From Lachnospiraceae bacterium (GTDB taxonomy: Bacteria; Bacillota; Clostridia; Lachnospirales; Lachnospiraceae), in contig JAEEOQ010000071.1 in NCBI GenBank assembly GCA_016284355.1, positions 1-55,065 on the forward strand: 55,065 nucleotides of DNA, read 5' to 3'. Position 1 is the stretch's first letter; each line of letters begins with the position of its first letter. This document shows positions 26,877-36,123 of the stretch, one piece after another. The position numbers were made by a program, and so were the translations under genes. A model generated the notes under the pieces. The model saw only the letters and a program-made list of their open reading frames with translations. It was not told the origin of the DNA and searched no databases.

Positions 26877-28892
26877 TTAAACAAATAAAATATATATCAT
26901 TGTGATCACAAGACCTATGGTAAAGAGCATAAGGCTGAAAGAAATACTGTGTTCAACTATGATATCAAACTTAGTGACATCATGTGCTCTTTCCGCAAAC
27001 CAGGCCTTATATTCAAGATGTTTCGGACGTTTTCTTCTAAAGAAGACGTTATTGAAAGCCTGGATCCTGTCAAATACGGCACCGATCCTAATAAATCCTC
27101 TTTCATGTCCTGTGATCTTCTCTTTTCTGGCATTAAGAATGTACCTTCTGAAAATATATACGATACCTTCCACAATTCCATCCGCAATTCTTGCAAAAAG
27201 CGCACCAACAAACGGAAGGACATGTAAAATAAGCGGTCTGTATATAAGATTCTCAAGGTCAAGCCATGATGGCCATACATTCTTAAGCTTCATAGGCATT
27301 ACGATCACAAGATAGATAATGCAGGCAAACATAACGGAAATTCCCGCTCCCTTTAAGTTTTCAAGGGAGAAGAAATTAATGCTTTCATGCATCGGGGTAA
27401 GCCTTGCAAAGCTCATACAAGGACCTATGATATTTTCAAGCACAAAGGAACTGAAAAGTCCAAGGCAAGGAAGTATTAACGCTGATACCGTAAGGATGAT
27501 TCCGGTAAAAGGTGTCATGTACTTTTCTTTCTTAACTTCGCCGTCTTCAGGCTTCATAATAAAGAGCGTACGGTAAAGTTTAAACATATAGGCAAGAGTC
27601 ATACCGCCTGATGCAAGGAAGATCCATTCGATGGTCTTTGCTACGCTTCCGCCGCCCATATGGATAAAGCCAACTATGCTTTCGTGAAGCATCGTCTTAC
27701 TGATATAACCGTTAAAAAGCGGAATACCACCGATACCAAGGGCTCCGAGAAGGAATGCAAAATGCATAACAGGTTTCTTTCTTCCAAAGCCTCTTATCTT
27801 ACTTAGCTCAAGGGTATGAGCATTCATAAGAACGATACCGGAAATTGTAAAAAGTACCAGCTTAATAAGTGAGTGGTTCAGCATATGGTAGATGGTTCCG
27901 CTTATGGCAAGGTTTGCCTCATGACCTAAAGTTCCGCTGCAGCCTATACCTATAAGTATAAAACCGATCTGCGACATTGAGGAGCAGGCAAGAGTTCTCT
28001 TAAGGTTAGTTGAAAACAATGCTATAAACGCTCCAAGGAACATAGTTATTACGCCAAGATAAAGGATCGTGGTGCCCCAAAGCGTATCCTCAAAGAACAC
28101 ATAACTTGTAAGCATCAAAATTCCATAAATACCGGCTTTTGTAAGCATACCCGAAAGCAGTGCCGAAGCCGGCGAAGGTGCAACCGGATGGGCTTTTGGA
28201 AGCCAGATGTGAAGCGGAAACATACCTGCTTTTGCACCGAATCCAAAAAGACACATAAAACCTGCGGCGTATACTGCAGTCTTGTTATCTGCTTTTTCTA
28301 TAAATCCCGCAAGGTCTGCAAACAGAACGCTTCCGTTCATATAGTACAGCATTGAGATACCCATAAGCATTACAAGTCCGCCGATAACAGCTACCGCAAG
28401 ATATGTATCTGCAGCGCGGAGCGCCGGCTTTTCTTCTTCCTGGGCAACCCAGACATACGAAGTAAAACTCATTACCTCAAAGAAGATAAAGGTGGTATAA
28501 AGACTGTTGCTAAGAAGTACTCCTACCGTAGCAAAAAGGGTAAGCAGGGTAAAGAAGTAAAATCTCTCTACTTTATGCTCTCCGTCCATATATTCTTTAG
28601 AGAACATAATGCTTATCATCCACATAAATGTGGCAACCGCCGTATAAAGGCACCTGAATCCGTCAAAAGCAAAATCAAGGCCAAGATAAACTATCTCATC
28701 AAATCTGACAGTTACAGTCTCACCTCTAAGCATGAAGAAGGCACACATTGCAGTGGCAAACTCTAAAGTTCCAAAAGCAATGGCCACATAATCCCTAGCT
28801 TTCTTCCCGGTGTATACAAGGAAGGCACCCGCAAAAGGAAGTGCAAGGAGAAGAGACATAAATAAGATCCCAAGTTCGTTAGTATTCATCAT
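26877..28892 (-). CDS. NuoL-like antiporter subunit with long C-terminal extension
   Basis: A 671-residue membrane protein of the proton-conducting (NuoL/MrpA/MbhH) family. The conserved Glu is in FIFFEVMSFTSYV and the conserved Lys in GFGAKAGMFPLHIWLPKAHP. About 14 core helices are followed by a C-terminal extension of roughly 180 residues ending in a last helix, recalling the lateral helix region of NuoL. Fourth large subunit and last gene of the Mrp-like operon. No quinone or NADH module gene is near, so complex I itself is unlikely. Confidence 0.88.
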   Translation of the reverse strand: MMNTNELGILFMSLLLALPFAGAFLVYTGKKARDYVAIAFGTLEFATAMCAFFMLRGETVTVRFDEIVYLGLDFAFDGFRCLYTAVATFMWMISIMFSKEYMDGEHKVERFYFFTLLTLFATVGVLLSNSLYTTFIFFEVMSFTSYVWVAQEEEKPALRAADTYLAVAVIGGLVMLMGISMLYYMNGSVLFADLAGFIEKADNKTAVYAAGFMCLFGFGAKAGMFPLHIWLPKAHPVAPSPASALLSGMLTKAGIYGILMLTSYVFFEDTLWGTTILYLGVITMFLGAFIALFSTNLKRTLACSSMSQIGFILIGIGCSGTLGHEANLAISGTIYHMLNHSLIKLVLFTISGIVLMNAHTLELSKIRGFGRKKPVMHFAFLLGALGIGGIPLFNGYISKTMLHESIVGFIHMGGGSVAKTIEWIFLASGGMTLAYMFKLYRTLFIMKPEDGEVKKEKYMTPFTGIILTVSALILPCLGLFSSFVLENIIGPCMSFARLTPMHESINFFSLENLKGAGISVMFACIIYLVIVMPMKLKNVWPSWLDLENLIYRPLILHVLPFVGALFARIADGIVEGIVYIFRRYILNARKEKITGHERGFIRIGAVFDRIQAFNNVFFRRKRPKHLEYKAWFAERAHDVTKFDIIVEHSISFSLMLFTIGLVITMIYILFV

Positions 28893-28904
28893 CCCATCTC
28901 CTTC

Positions 28905-30365
28905 CTAAAGATTACTTACTATTTCTGCCATAAACTGACAGATATAAGAACCAAAGATTGAAAAACCTATCATCATGGCGCAAAACATAAATTGCGGGAT
29001 CACCATATAAGCATTCGGATCTTTAACACTCTTGTCAGACTCAAAAGGTCTGAAATATGCTCTTACCATGATAGACATAAGATAAACAGCGGTAAGAAGC
29101 GCACTTATAAGAAGCGCCGCAATGCCGATATAGCTTAACACATCGCCGTTTTCAAGAGCTGCCTTTGCAAGGGCAAGCTTGCTGTAAAAACCGGGAAGCG
29201 GCGGAATACCTACAACCGCAAGTGATGCTATGGAGTATACCGCAAAGATCTTTTTCATCTTAAAGCCAAAACCGTTGATCTCGTATATGTATTCATAGCC
29301 CGTCTGGTGCATGATCGCACCTGCGCAGAAGAATATGGCAATCTTCATTACACCGTGAAATACCATGTGAAGAAGTCCTGCCGTAAGCCCTGCAGGGCTA
29401 AGCATAAGCACACCAAAAAGTATGTATGAAAGATTTGAAATAGTCGAATATGCAAATCTTCTCTTAAGGTGCTGCTCTTTTACAGCCATCGAAGAACCAA
29501 ATACTATGGTAATTATTACAAACACAAGCGGGATATACTCTCCCACTGTTCCCTTAAGTGTCTGCGCTCCAAAAATAAAGTAGGTAATCCTTATTATGGC
29601 AAAGGCACCTGACTTAACAACCGCAACAGCATGTAAAAGCGCTGTAACAGGGGTCGGAGCAACGCCGGCTGAAGGAAGCCATCCGTGGAACGGAAAAACA
29701 GCCGCTTTAACTCCAAAGCCAAAGAACATGAGAATATATGCAAGATATACATATCCTGCTTTTTCTTTCATTATCTCGCTTGTAATGATGCCTCCGTACA
29801 CAAAATCATTGGTACCGCAGTATTTTGTAATGATGATAAATCCCATGAAAGCAAAAGCCGCACCGCCTATTGAATATGTAAAATACTTAATGGCAGCTCT
29901 TATTGACCTGTGATTCATCTCATGCATTACAAGAGGAATGGTAACCAGGGTAAGAAGCTCATAAAACATATACATGGTCATAAGGTTTGCAGAAGATGCA
30001 ATACCCATGGTTATACCAAATGTGGTTGTATAAAAACCAAAGAAGGAATTAACTCTTTCTTCGTGTCTCATATACTCAAAAGCATAAAGAGTAGCAAAAG
30101 GCCAAAGGGAAGAAATAAGCGCTATAAATACCTTACTTACTCCATCGATCCTTAATGCTACGATAAGAGGCTTTGCAAAGGACCAAAGGGTTATGGTCTC
30201 AGGTGTCATATTTATCACATTGATCCATGCAAGAACCGATGTAACACATACAACACTCATAACGTAGATTTCTCTTGCAAGTTTTTTCTTAAAATCAAAT
30301 ACCGGAATAAGAAGCCCGAATACGACAGGTATTATTATCGGGAAGCATATACTTAAAATATTCAT
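28905..30365 (-). CDS. antiporter-like proton-conducting subunit (NuoM/MrpD type)
   Basis: A 486-residue membrane protein. Conserved Glu in MYMFYELLTLVTIPLV, Lys in GFGVKAAVFPFHGWLPSAGVAPTP and a second Lys in VAVVKSGAFAIIR. About 14 helices. Third of four consecutive homologous large subunits; separated from the preceding gene by a single base. Confidence 0.88.
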   Translation of the reverse strand: MNILSICFPIIIPVVFGLLIPVFDFKKKLAREIYVMSVVCVTSVLAWINVINMTPETITLWSFAKPLIVALRIDGVSKVFIALISSLWPFATLYAFEYMRHEERVNSFFGFYTTTFGITMGIASSANLMTMYMFYELLTLVTIPLVMHEMNHRSIRAAIKYFTYSIGGAAFAFMGFIIITKYCGTNDFVYGGIITSEIMKEKAGYVYLAYILMFFGFGVKAAVFPFHGWLPSAGVAPTPVTALLHAVAVVKSGAFAIIRITYFIFGAQTLKGTVGEYIPLVFVIITIVFGSSMAVKEQHLKRRFAYSTISNLSYILFGVLMLSPAGLTAGLLHMVFHGVMKIAIFFCAGAIMHQTGYEYIYEINGFGFKMKKIFAVYSIASLAVVGIPPLPGFYSKLALAKAALENGDVLSYIGIAALLISALLTAVYLMSIMVRAYFRPFESDKSVKDPNAYMVIPQFMFCAMMIGFSIFGSYICQFMAEIVSNL

Positions 30366-30366
30366 A

Positions 30367-31833
30367 TCACATACCTCCCATTATCGTCGTTGCTATATTA
30401 TTTATGTAATTTACAAGCGGCGTACAGTAAACACCGAGTGCCACTATAAGTACCGTAAGCACGATCTGTGCAAACTTCATTTCAAAACCTGCTTCATTTT
30501 TCGGAAGTCTGTATTCTTCTTCCGGAACAAAGAAGGCGCGAAGTGAGATCGTAACAAGATATCCCGCTGTAAGAAGGGCACTTACAAGAAGCACCGCAGG
30601 TCCGCCGTATCTTATGGCATCACTCATTCCGCTTGAAAGTGCTCCCTGCATAAGGAACCATTTACTAAGAAATGCATTAAGCGGAGGGATACCTACAAGT
30701 GCTATACCTGCAATGGTAAAACACCACATGGTAACAGGCATTGCATATCCCATACCCTTAAGATCTTGAACTTCCGTCTTTTCCGTTTTATGGATAACAG
30801 CTCCGGCACTCATAAAGAGAGTATTCTTTATAAGCGAATGGAAAAGTACATGCAAGATGGCACCTGTAAATCCAAGAGGATTCAAAAGAGAAAGACCAAA
30901 AAGCACGTATGAAACCTGGCTTACGGTTGAGTAAGCAAGTCTCTTTTTAAAGATCTTTTCTTTATAGGCAAGCATAGAGCCCATAAATACAGTAATAAGA
31001 GTAAGGACCATAAAGGAATACTGTACCCAGGTTCCCTTAAGATTATCTGCACCGATGTAATAAAAGATGATCCTTATTATGGCAAGCACACCGGTTTTTG
31101 TGATGATACCTGACATTACCGCAGATGCAGGAGCAGGTGCCACAGGGTGCGCAATTGGAAGCCAAGCATGCATAGGGAAAAGGCCTGCCTTTGTACCAAA
31201 GCCCACAAGGATAAGCATTGTGGCAACAAGTGTCATGGTATCAGAGCCAAATACTCCTACTCCTCCTGCCTTAAACTCCATAGGAACATCTTTAAGTACA
31301 AGAAGGAAAATACCGCCAAGAGCTATAAACGCACCTGCCACTGAATAAAACAGGTATTTAAAAGCTCCCTCTCTTGCTTCATCTGTCTCATTATGGATAA
31401 TGAGAGGAAAAGCAACCAACGTCATCGACTCAAAGAAAACATAAAATGTCATTATGTTTGATGACATTGCAATACCGTTTAAGGTAAAAAGAGAAAGAAG
31501 GTAATAACCAAAGAATCTCTCCTGCTTTTTGTCTTCTTCAAGGTACTCAAAAGAGTAGATGCAAACTATAAGCCAGATGAAGTTAAACAAAAGGACAAAT
31601 ATCCTTGAAAGATCATCAAGAGCAAGGTCAAACGGTATATTTTCTGTTATCTGCCAGATGTGCAGTGTAAGGTCACCCGCAAAAAATGTCATAACAGAAA
31701 ATGCAAAGGTAAGAATGCAGGAAATAAGTGTAAGCACTTTGCATAGCTTAGTCTTTTCTCTGCCTCTTAAAAGCATGCTCACAAGTCCCATTACAAGAGG
31801 GATCACAAGAAGCATGATAAGTATATTATTCAT
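30367..31833 (-). CDS. antiporter-like proton-conducting subunit (NuoM/MrpD type)
   Basis: A 488-residue membrane protein with the same fold. Glu in TFYVFFESMTLVAFPLI, Lys in GFGTKAGLFPMHAWLPIAHPVAPAPASA and TKTGVLAIIRI. Closest by eye to MrpD and MbhH. Second of the four large subunits, 14 bases after the previous gene. Confidence 0.88.
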   Translation of the reverse strand: MNNILIMLLVIPLVMGLVSMLLRGREKTKLCKVLTLISCILTFAFSVMTFFAGDLTLHIWQITENIPFDLALDDLSRIFVLLFNFIWLIVCIYSFEYLEEDKKQERFFGYYLLSLFTLNGIAMSSNIMTFYVFFESMTLVAFPLIIHNETDEAREGAFKYLFYSVAGAFIALGGIFLLVLKDVPMEFKAGGVGVFGSDTMTLVATMLILVGFGTKAGLFPMHAWLPIAHPVAPAPASAVMSGIITKTGVLAIIRIIFYYIGADNLKGTWVQYSFMVLTLITVFMGSMLAYKEKIFKKRLAYSTVSQVSYVLFGLSLLNPLGFTGAILHVLFHSLIKNTLFMSAGAVIHKTEKTEVQDLKGMGYAMPVTMWCFTIAGIALVGIPPLNAFLSKWFLMQGALSSGMSDAIRYGGPAVLLVSALLTAGYLVTISLRAFFVPEEEYRLPKNEAGFEMKFAQIVLTVLIVALGVYCTPLVNYINNIATTIMGGM

Positions 31834-31847
31834 GATGAATATCCCCC

Positions 31848-33332
31848 TTAACCAAACATTTTTAATCCGCTGATGATGTATTCCATAACATTAGAGCCAA
31901 ATACACCAAGAGCTATATTACCAATTGCCATAACAGTTACTGCAAGCCCGAAGGCAAATCCGGATCTGATAACCGGCTTTTTATCTTCTATCGGACTGTA
32001 GATCCTAAGAACAACCCTAAGGAAGTAAATAGCGTTAAGTACTGTACTTATGGCAAGTGTTACAAGTGTTATCACTATCTTGTTAGGCGAATAAAGGGCC
32101 GCCGTAGCAAAATTATACTTTGATATAAAACCTGCAAAGAAAGGAATACCAACCATAGAAAAAGCTCCCACGGTAAAAGTGATCCCTGCTATAGGATTCT
32201 TATGGGCTGTTCCTTTAAGAGCAACTATCCTTCTGTCTCCGCCGTTTGCATCCGCAAGACCGGCCTGTGCGATAAACACAAGGGCTTTTCCGGAGGCATG
32301 TGCAAAAAGATGGAAGGCAGCAGCCTGCATACCAAATGCGGTTCCAAGGCCTATTCCCATGAAAATATATCCAAACTGGGCGATGGATGAATAAGCGATC
32401 ATCTGCTTGATATCGCTTTCACGAAGGGCATGAATAGAGCCCATTAACATGGCGATTATACCAAACAGGTATAACACGTTCATGATCTTGTTATCCTGAA
32501 CCACGTCCCAGCCTATTACTCTGTAAAATATCTTGATAAGAAGGAACATGTAAACTTCAGATACAAGCGCAGAAAGTATAGCACTTGTACTTACAGATGC
32601 CGAACCATGGGCATCAGGAAGCCATGTGTGGAAAGGATAAAGGGCACTCTTAATAGCAAGACCTATACTCATAAGTCCTATGATAACGGAAATAGGTACT
32701 GCATACTGTCCGCTTGCATGAAGAGCCGCCATGGCCTCTTTTATGTTGCTCATAAGAAGATGGCCCGTAATATCGTATGTAGTACAGATACCCATAAGGA
32801 AAAGGGCTGAACCAAGCAAACTCATTACCATATATTTTGTGGCAGCAGCTATGGCTTTTCCGCTTCTTTTTGTCATAATAAGACCTGCAGCAGATAATGT
32901 ATTTATCTCTACAAATACGTATGCGGTAAAAAGGTCATTTGTATATATAAGTGCAAGTATTGAGCTAAGGAGAAGGCATGCCATTGTATAATAAAGGTTT
33001 ACCTTAGTGCTCTCCACTTCGTGATAAATGTGTTTTCTTCCGCCCACAAGTGCAAGAAGCATAGTGGCAGAAAAGAAAAACGCCGTAAAACATTCAAAGA
33101 TACCGGCTCTTATCTCGTTGCCCCAAGGAGCAGGAAAATGTCCCATCATATAAGTAAATGAAGTACCGGTTCTTATTACAAATAATAATACAAGTATGGA
33201 AGCAACCACTTCAAAGCCAAGAAGCAGGTACGTAAGTATCTCGGCAGCTCTTCTGTGCACAACAGAACAAAGAACACCAAAGAAAAGTGCTGCAACTATA
33301 CCAAAGAAAGGAAGATTCTGAACAAAATCCAT
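31848..33332 (-). CDS. antiporter-like proton-conducting subunit (NuoN/MrpD type)
   Basis: A 494-residue membrane protein. Conserved Glu in AYVFVEINTLSAAGLIMTK, Lys in IKSALYPFHTWLPDAHGSA. Its loops differ from the 488- and 486-residue neighbours, so the copies are old, not a recent duplication. The start codon overlaps the MnhC-like stop by one base, giving translational coupling. Confidence 0.88.
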   Translation of the reverse strand: MDFVQNLPFFGIVAALFFGVLCSVVHRRAAEILTYLLLGFEVVASILVLLFVIRTGTSFTYMMGHFPAPWGNEIRAGIFECFTAFFFSATMLLALVGGRKHIYHEVESTKVNLYYTMACLLLSSILALIYTNDLFTAYVFVEINTLSAAGLIMTKRSGKAIAAATKYMVMSLLGSALFLMGICTTYDITGHLLMSNIKEAMAALHASGQYAVPISVIIGLMSIGLAIKSALYPFHTWLPDAHGSASVSTSAILSALVSEVYMFLLIKIFYRVIGWDVVQDNKIMNVLYLFGIIAMLMGSIHALRESDIKQMIAYSSIAQFGYIFMGIGLGTAFGMQAAAFHLFAHASGKALVFIAQAGLADANGGDRRIVALKGTAHKNPIAGITFTVGAFSMVGIPFFAGFISKYNFATAALYSPNKIVITLVTLAISTVLNAIYFLRVVLRIYSPIEDKKPVIRSGFAFGLAVTVMAIGNIALGVFGSNVMEYIISGLKMFG

Positions 33333-33709
33333 TATTCGTCATCTCCTTCCTCACGAGCTCTCATCATGATCTCATCTATGTCAAGAGTGTGATATTTACG
33401 ATAAAGCCTTATGGTAAGCGAAAGCATGACTGCAGAAACAGATACCGAAACAACGATACCTGTAAGTACAAGACCTGCAGGAATAGGATTTATATAGGCA
33501 TCCATATCAGTAACACCGTTTACCACTATAGGCGCAAGTCTGCCTTCAATATAGCCTTTTGACGCAAGGAAAAGGTACATACCGCAGTCCATCATGTCAA
33601 AACCGATTATCTTTTTGATCATGTTTCTGTTCAGCATCAGGGTTGTAAAACCGATACCAAAAACGATGATCGCTGTAGTAGCTTCAAGATTGTTAAATAA
33701 TCCTATCAT
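33332..33709 (-). CDS. MnhC/MrpC subunit (NuoK-like)
   Basis: A 125-residue protein with three membrane helices, of the NuoK family. Seen: ATTAIIVFGIGFTTLMLNRNMIKKIIGF, then DAYINPIPAGLVLTGIVVSVSVSAVMLSLTIR, the typical MrpC block containing ALVLT-like sequence. The hydrophilic tail ends in acidic residues. It overlaps both neighbours by one base. Confidence 0.9.
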   Translation of the reverse strand: MIGLFNNLEATTAIIVFGIGFTTLMLNRNMIKKIIGFDMMDCGMYLFLASKGYIEGRLAPIVVNGVTDMDAYINPIPAGLVLTGIVVSVSVSAVMLSLTIRLYRKYHTLDIDEIMMRAREEGDDE

Positions 33710-34692
33710 TATTTGTATCCACCCTTTCTGAACATTACATAAAATCCGTACATAGTGCAGGCTACCACCATTCCTACAGCAATATTAAGAGGAAGGATAA
33801 GGCCCGAACTTAAAATATTTCCCGGAGTTCCCTTTGGTATAAAGGACTCGAGGTGATTTGCTCCCGTAAAGAAGGAGTAGCTTTTTGAAAGCGAGTAAAA
33901 GCCAAGTGCGATTATTGAAATAATCTTATGCAGTCTTAAAGTAAAGAACTTTCCTGTCTTCTTAAAACCAAAGGCGTTAAGATAAAGGATAAGTCCGGCT
34001 CCTATTATGGCTCCGCCTGAAAAACCACCGCCCGGAGACAGATGTCCGTTTAAGATAACATAAATACCAAAGATGAAAACCGGAGGCACAAGAAGCCTTG
34101 TGACCTTTTGAAGGATCGTATCATTCTTTGGCTCAAAATTACGATCGTCAGCTTCCGCTTCTTCAAGAGTCTTTTGATCTTTCGTATCAAGTCTTAAAAG
34201 GATAAAGACAACGATACATGCGGTAAAAAGCACGTGAGACTCGCCAAGTGTATCAAATGCTCTGTAATCAAGGATCATGCCCGTTACAATGTTGACAGCA
34301 CCTGTCTCTTCAATACCTTTTTCAATATATCTTCTTGATACTTCGTTGTTAACAGGATTTTGCGCATTTCCAAATCTTGGAAGCTTTGATATTGAAAAAA
34401 GCAGTATTCCGATAATGAGGACACATACAAGTACCGAAAAAACACCGTAAAACTTCTGGGCTCTCTTTAAGATACCTTCAAAACTCCAGTGTTTGTATGA
34501 GTCATAAAGTCCCGTTCTTTCAATCTCTTCCGTATCCCACGGAGACATAGGAACAATATTTATACTCTTGTCTTCCTCAACTATATGTTTTTCTTCTTTT
34601 ATCTCTTTTGTTGCAAAGCTTTTTCCATCATTTACAAATGAGGAGATCTTGTACCAAAAGGACTTTTCGTAATCTTCGCGTTTCTTACTCAT
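33709..34692 (-). CDS. MbhE-MnhB type subunit with N-terminal cytoplasmic region
   Basis: A 327-residue protein. A charged N-terminal region of about 90 residues is followed by an MbhE-like part (helix, then AVNIVTGMILDYRAFDTLGESHVLFTA) and an MnhB domain (PPVFIFGIYVILNGHLSPGGGFSGGAIIGAG). MnhB is found in Mrp antiporters; the MbhE element occurs in membrane-bound hydrogenases and fused at the end of MrpA. The ATG at 34692 follows AAGGAGG by 9 bases and overlaps the previous stop by 8 bases. The cytoplasmic N-terminus is unusual and has no recognised domain. Confidence 0.82.
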   Translation of the reverse strand: MSKKREDYEKSFWYKISSFVNDGKSFATKEIKEEKHIVEEDKSINIVPMSPWDTEEIERTGLYDSYKHWSFEGILKRAQKFYGVFSVLVCVLIIGILLFSISKLPRFGNAQNPVNNEVSRRYIEKGIEETGAVNIVTGMILDYRAFDTLGESHVLFTACIVVFILLRLDTKDQKTLEEAEADDRNFEPKNDTILQKVTRLLVPPVFIFGIYVILNGHLSPGGGFSGGAIIGAGLILYLNAFGFKKTGKFFTLRLHKIISIIALGFYSLSKSYSFFTGANHLESFIPKGTPGNILSSGLILPLNIAVGMVVACTMYGFYVMFRKGGYK

Positions 34693-34963
34693 TGTCCTTG
34701 TCCTCCTTCCCCTCTCCTGTCTCTTTAACATCTATTGCATGGATCTTTTTAAGTGCAACAAACATTAAGATACTGGTAACTCCGGCACCTACGGCTGCCT
34801 CTGTTATGGCAAGGTCAGGTGACTGCATGAGCGCCCAGATAATGGACATGATAAGTGAAAATGCCATATAAATGATAATGGCAGAAAGAGGATTTTGGGT
34901 AAATGCAACAAAAACCGCGCACACTATCAAAAATAACAGTAAAACCGGCATTACAAAACTCAT
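34685..34963 (-). CDS. MbhD-like subunit (DUF4040)
   Basis: A 92-residue protein with three helices. It carries AFTQNPLSAIIIYMAFSLIMS and ALMQSPDLAITEAAVGAGVTSILMFVAL, the family hallmark. In Mrp antiporters this part is fused to the C-terminus of MrpA; as a separate gene it matches the MbhD arrangement. It overlaps MnhG by 4 bases. Confidence 0.88.
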   Translation of the reverse strand: MSFVMPVLLLFLIVCAVFVAFTQNPLSAIIIYMAFSLIMSIIWALMQSPDLAITEAAVGAGVTSILMFVALKKIHAIDVKETGEGKEDKDNE

Positions 34964-35274
34964 ATCTGATCCTCCCCCTTAAGTTTTTTAGCCATAGGCT
35001 CATTTGTTGTAACTTCAAGTCTTGCGATAAGGTGTGTACTTACCGGACCTGCAAGCCAGAAAAATACAAGGATAAGGGCACACTTAAGACTTGCAAAAGA
35101 AAGTCCGAAGCAAACCATAACCCCAAGAAGGACAAAAAACATGCCAAGGGTATCGCAGATAGCAACGGCGTGCATCCTGTTTAAAACATATTTAAATCTG
35201 TAGACGCCAAAAATAGCTATAGTGACAAAGATAAGGCCGATCACCATAAGAATGGTACCTATTATCTCCTGCAT
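34960..35274 (-). CDS. MnhG/MrpG subunit
   Basis: A 104-residue, three-helix protein typical of MnhG: GTILMVIGLIFVTIAIFGVYRF, RMHAVAICDTLGMFFVLLGVM and FFWLAGPVSTHLIARL. Overlaps MnhF by one base. Confidence 0.9.
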   Translation of the reverse strand: MQEIIGTILMVIGLIFVTIAIFGVYRFKYVLNRMHAVAICDTLGMFFVLLGVMVCFGLSFASLKCALILVFFWLAGPVSTHLIARLEVTTNEPMAKKLKGEDQI

Positions 35275-35570
35275 CAGTTTTTTCCCTCCTTTTCATTTTT
35301 CTCCTGCTCTTTTGCTTTATTGCTAAGATAGATACCTGTATAGATCTTTGAAAGTACCACCATGGCAAGGAAGCTTATCATCGCATAAATGATGCAGATA
35401 TCAAGAAGATAATCTTCTTTAAGAATAACTGCCAAAATAGCAAGCATCATGATAACGATAGAACCTATAAGGTTAATGGTAATAAGTCTGTCGGGAACAG
35501 AAGGTCCCTTTACAGCTTTATAAAATGAAAAGAACGAAAGAATTCCAAAACAAATGAGTATTATCCACAT
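35274..35570 (-). CDS. MnhF/MrpF subunit
   Basis: A 98-residue three-helix protein. The GPSVPDRLITINLIGSIVIMML block and YLLDICIIYAMISFLAMVVLSK identify MnhF. The short Lys/Glu-rich tail is cytoplasmic. Overlaps MnhE by one base. Confidence 0.9.
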   Translation of the reverse strand: MWIILICFGILSFFSFYKAVKGPSVPDRLITINLIGSIVIMMLAILAVILKEDYLLDICIIYAMISFLAMVVLSKIYTGIYLSNKAKEQEKNEKEGKN

Positions 35571-36043
35571 TATTTCTTACCTTCTTTCTCAAGTTTCTTG
35601 ATCTCTTTAACAAAGACGCTTTCTTCAATGCCCTCTGCGTATTCCTTATCAAGAGCATGGACAAGGAAATTGCCATCTTCCATCTCCACCGTGATGGTTC
35701 CCGGTGTAAGCGTTATGGAGTTAGCAAGGAGAGCATTTCCTGTCTTTGTGGAAAGTCCTGAATCAAAGCTCTTAAGGCAAGGTTCCGGCTCGATATCAAA
35801 TGAAAAGATCATCTTGATAACAGCCACATTGGCCTTAATTATCTCGATCAAAAGGATAATAAGGTATTTGATGATACCGGGTATTTTCTTAAACACCCGC
35901 CACATCTTCTTTGGGGAATACCCAAGATGTCTTATGGAAAAATAATCCATACCGGCCGCAACCGGAAGCCCGATATAAAAGATCTCCCATGTGAATTTGC
36001 CATTAAAGGCGATAAACAGACCCAGATAGAATAAAAATAGCAT
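35570..36043 (-). CDS. MnhE/MrpE subunit
   Basis: A 157-residue protein with two or three N-terminal helices and a cytoplasmic domain. Seen: IIEIIKANVAVIKMIFSF and the LANSITLTPGTITVEMEDGNFLVHALD block that marks MnhE. The ATG at 36043 has GGAGG 5 bases upstream; the longer frame would read through a terminator hairpin. First gene of the antiporter operon, which runs in the order E, F, G, MbhD, MbhE-B, C and then four large subunits. Confidence 0.9.
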   Translation of the reverse strand: MLFLFYLGLFIAFNGKFTWEIFYIGLPVAAGMDYFSIRHLGYSPKKMWRVFKKIPGIIKYLIILLIEIIKANVAVIKMIFSFDIEPEPCLKSFDSGLSTKTGNALLANSITLTPGTITVEMEDGNFLVHALDKEYAEGIEESVFVKEIKKLEKEGKK

Positions 36044-36070
36044 ATCTGCCTCCATATTTTTATTTTTATA

Positions 36071-36099
36071 AATAAAAAAGGGGATAGTTAACCAATCCC
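36071..36099 (-). terminator. terminator between the Hpt gene and mnhE
   Basis: On the minus strand GGGGAT/ATCCCC with a 9-base loop followed by TTTTTT, 25 bases after the Hpt stop. It implies either attenuated read-through into the antiporter operon or a promoter I could not identify in the 30 bases before mnhE. Confidence 0.8.
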
Positions 36100-36123
36100 C
36101 CAAAATACACATATTTAAACACC

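Noticed and set aside
26877-36043. Respiratory complex I or NiFe hydrogenase
   Set aside because: Only membrane-arm type subunits are present, with MnhE, F and G. No NuoB, C, D, E or F and no hydrogenase motifs appear in the window.
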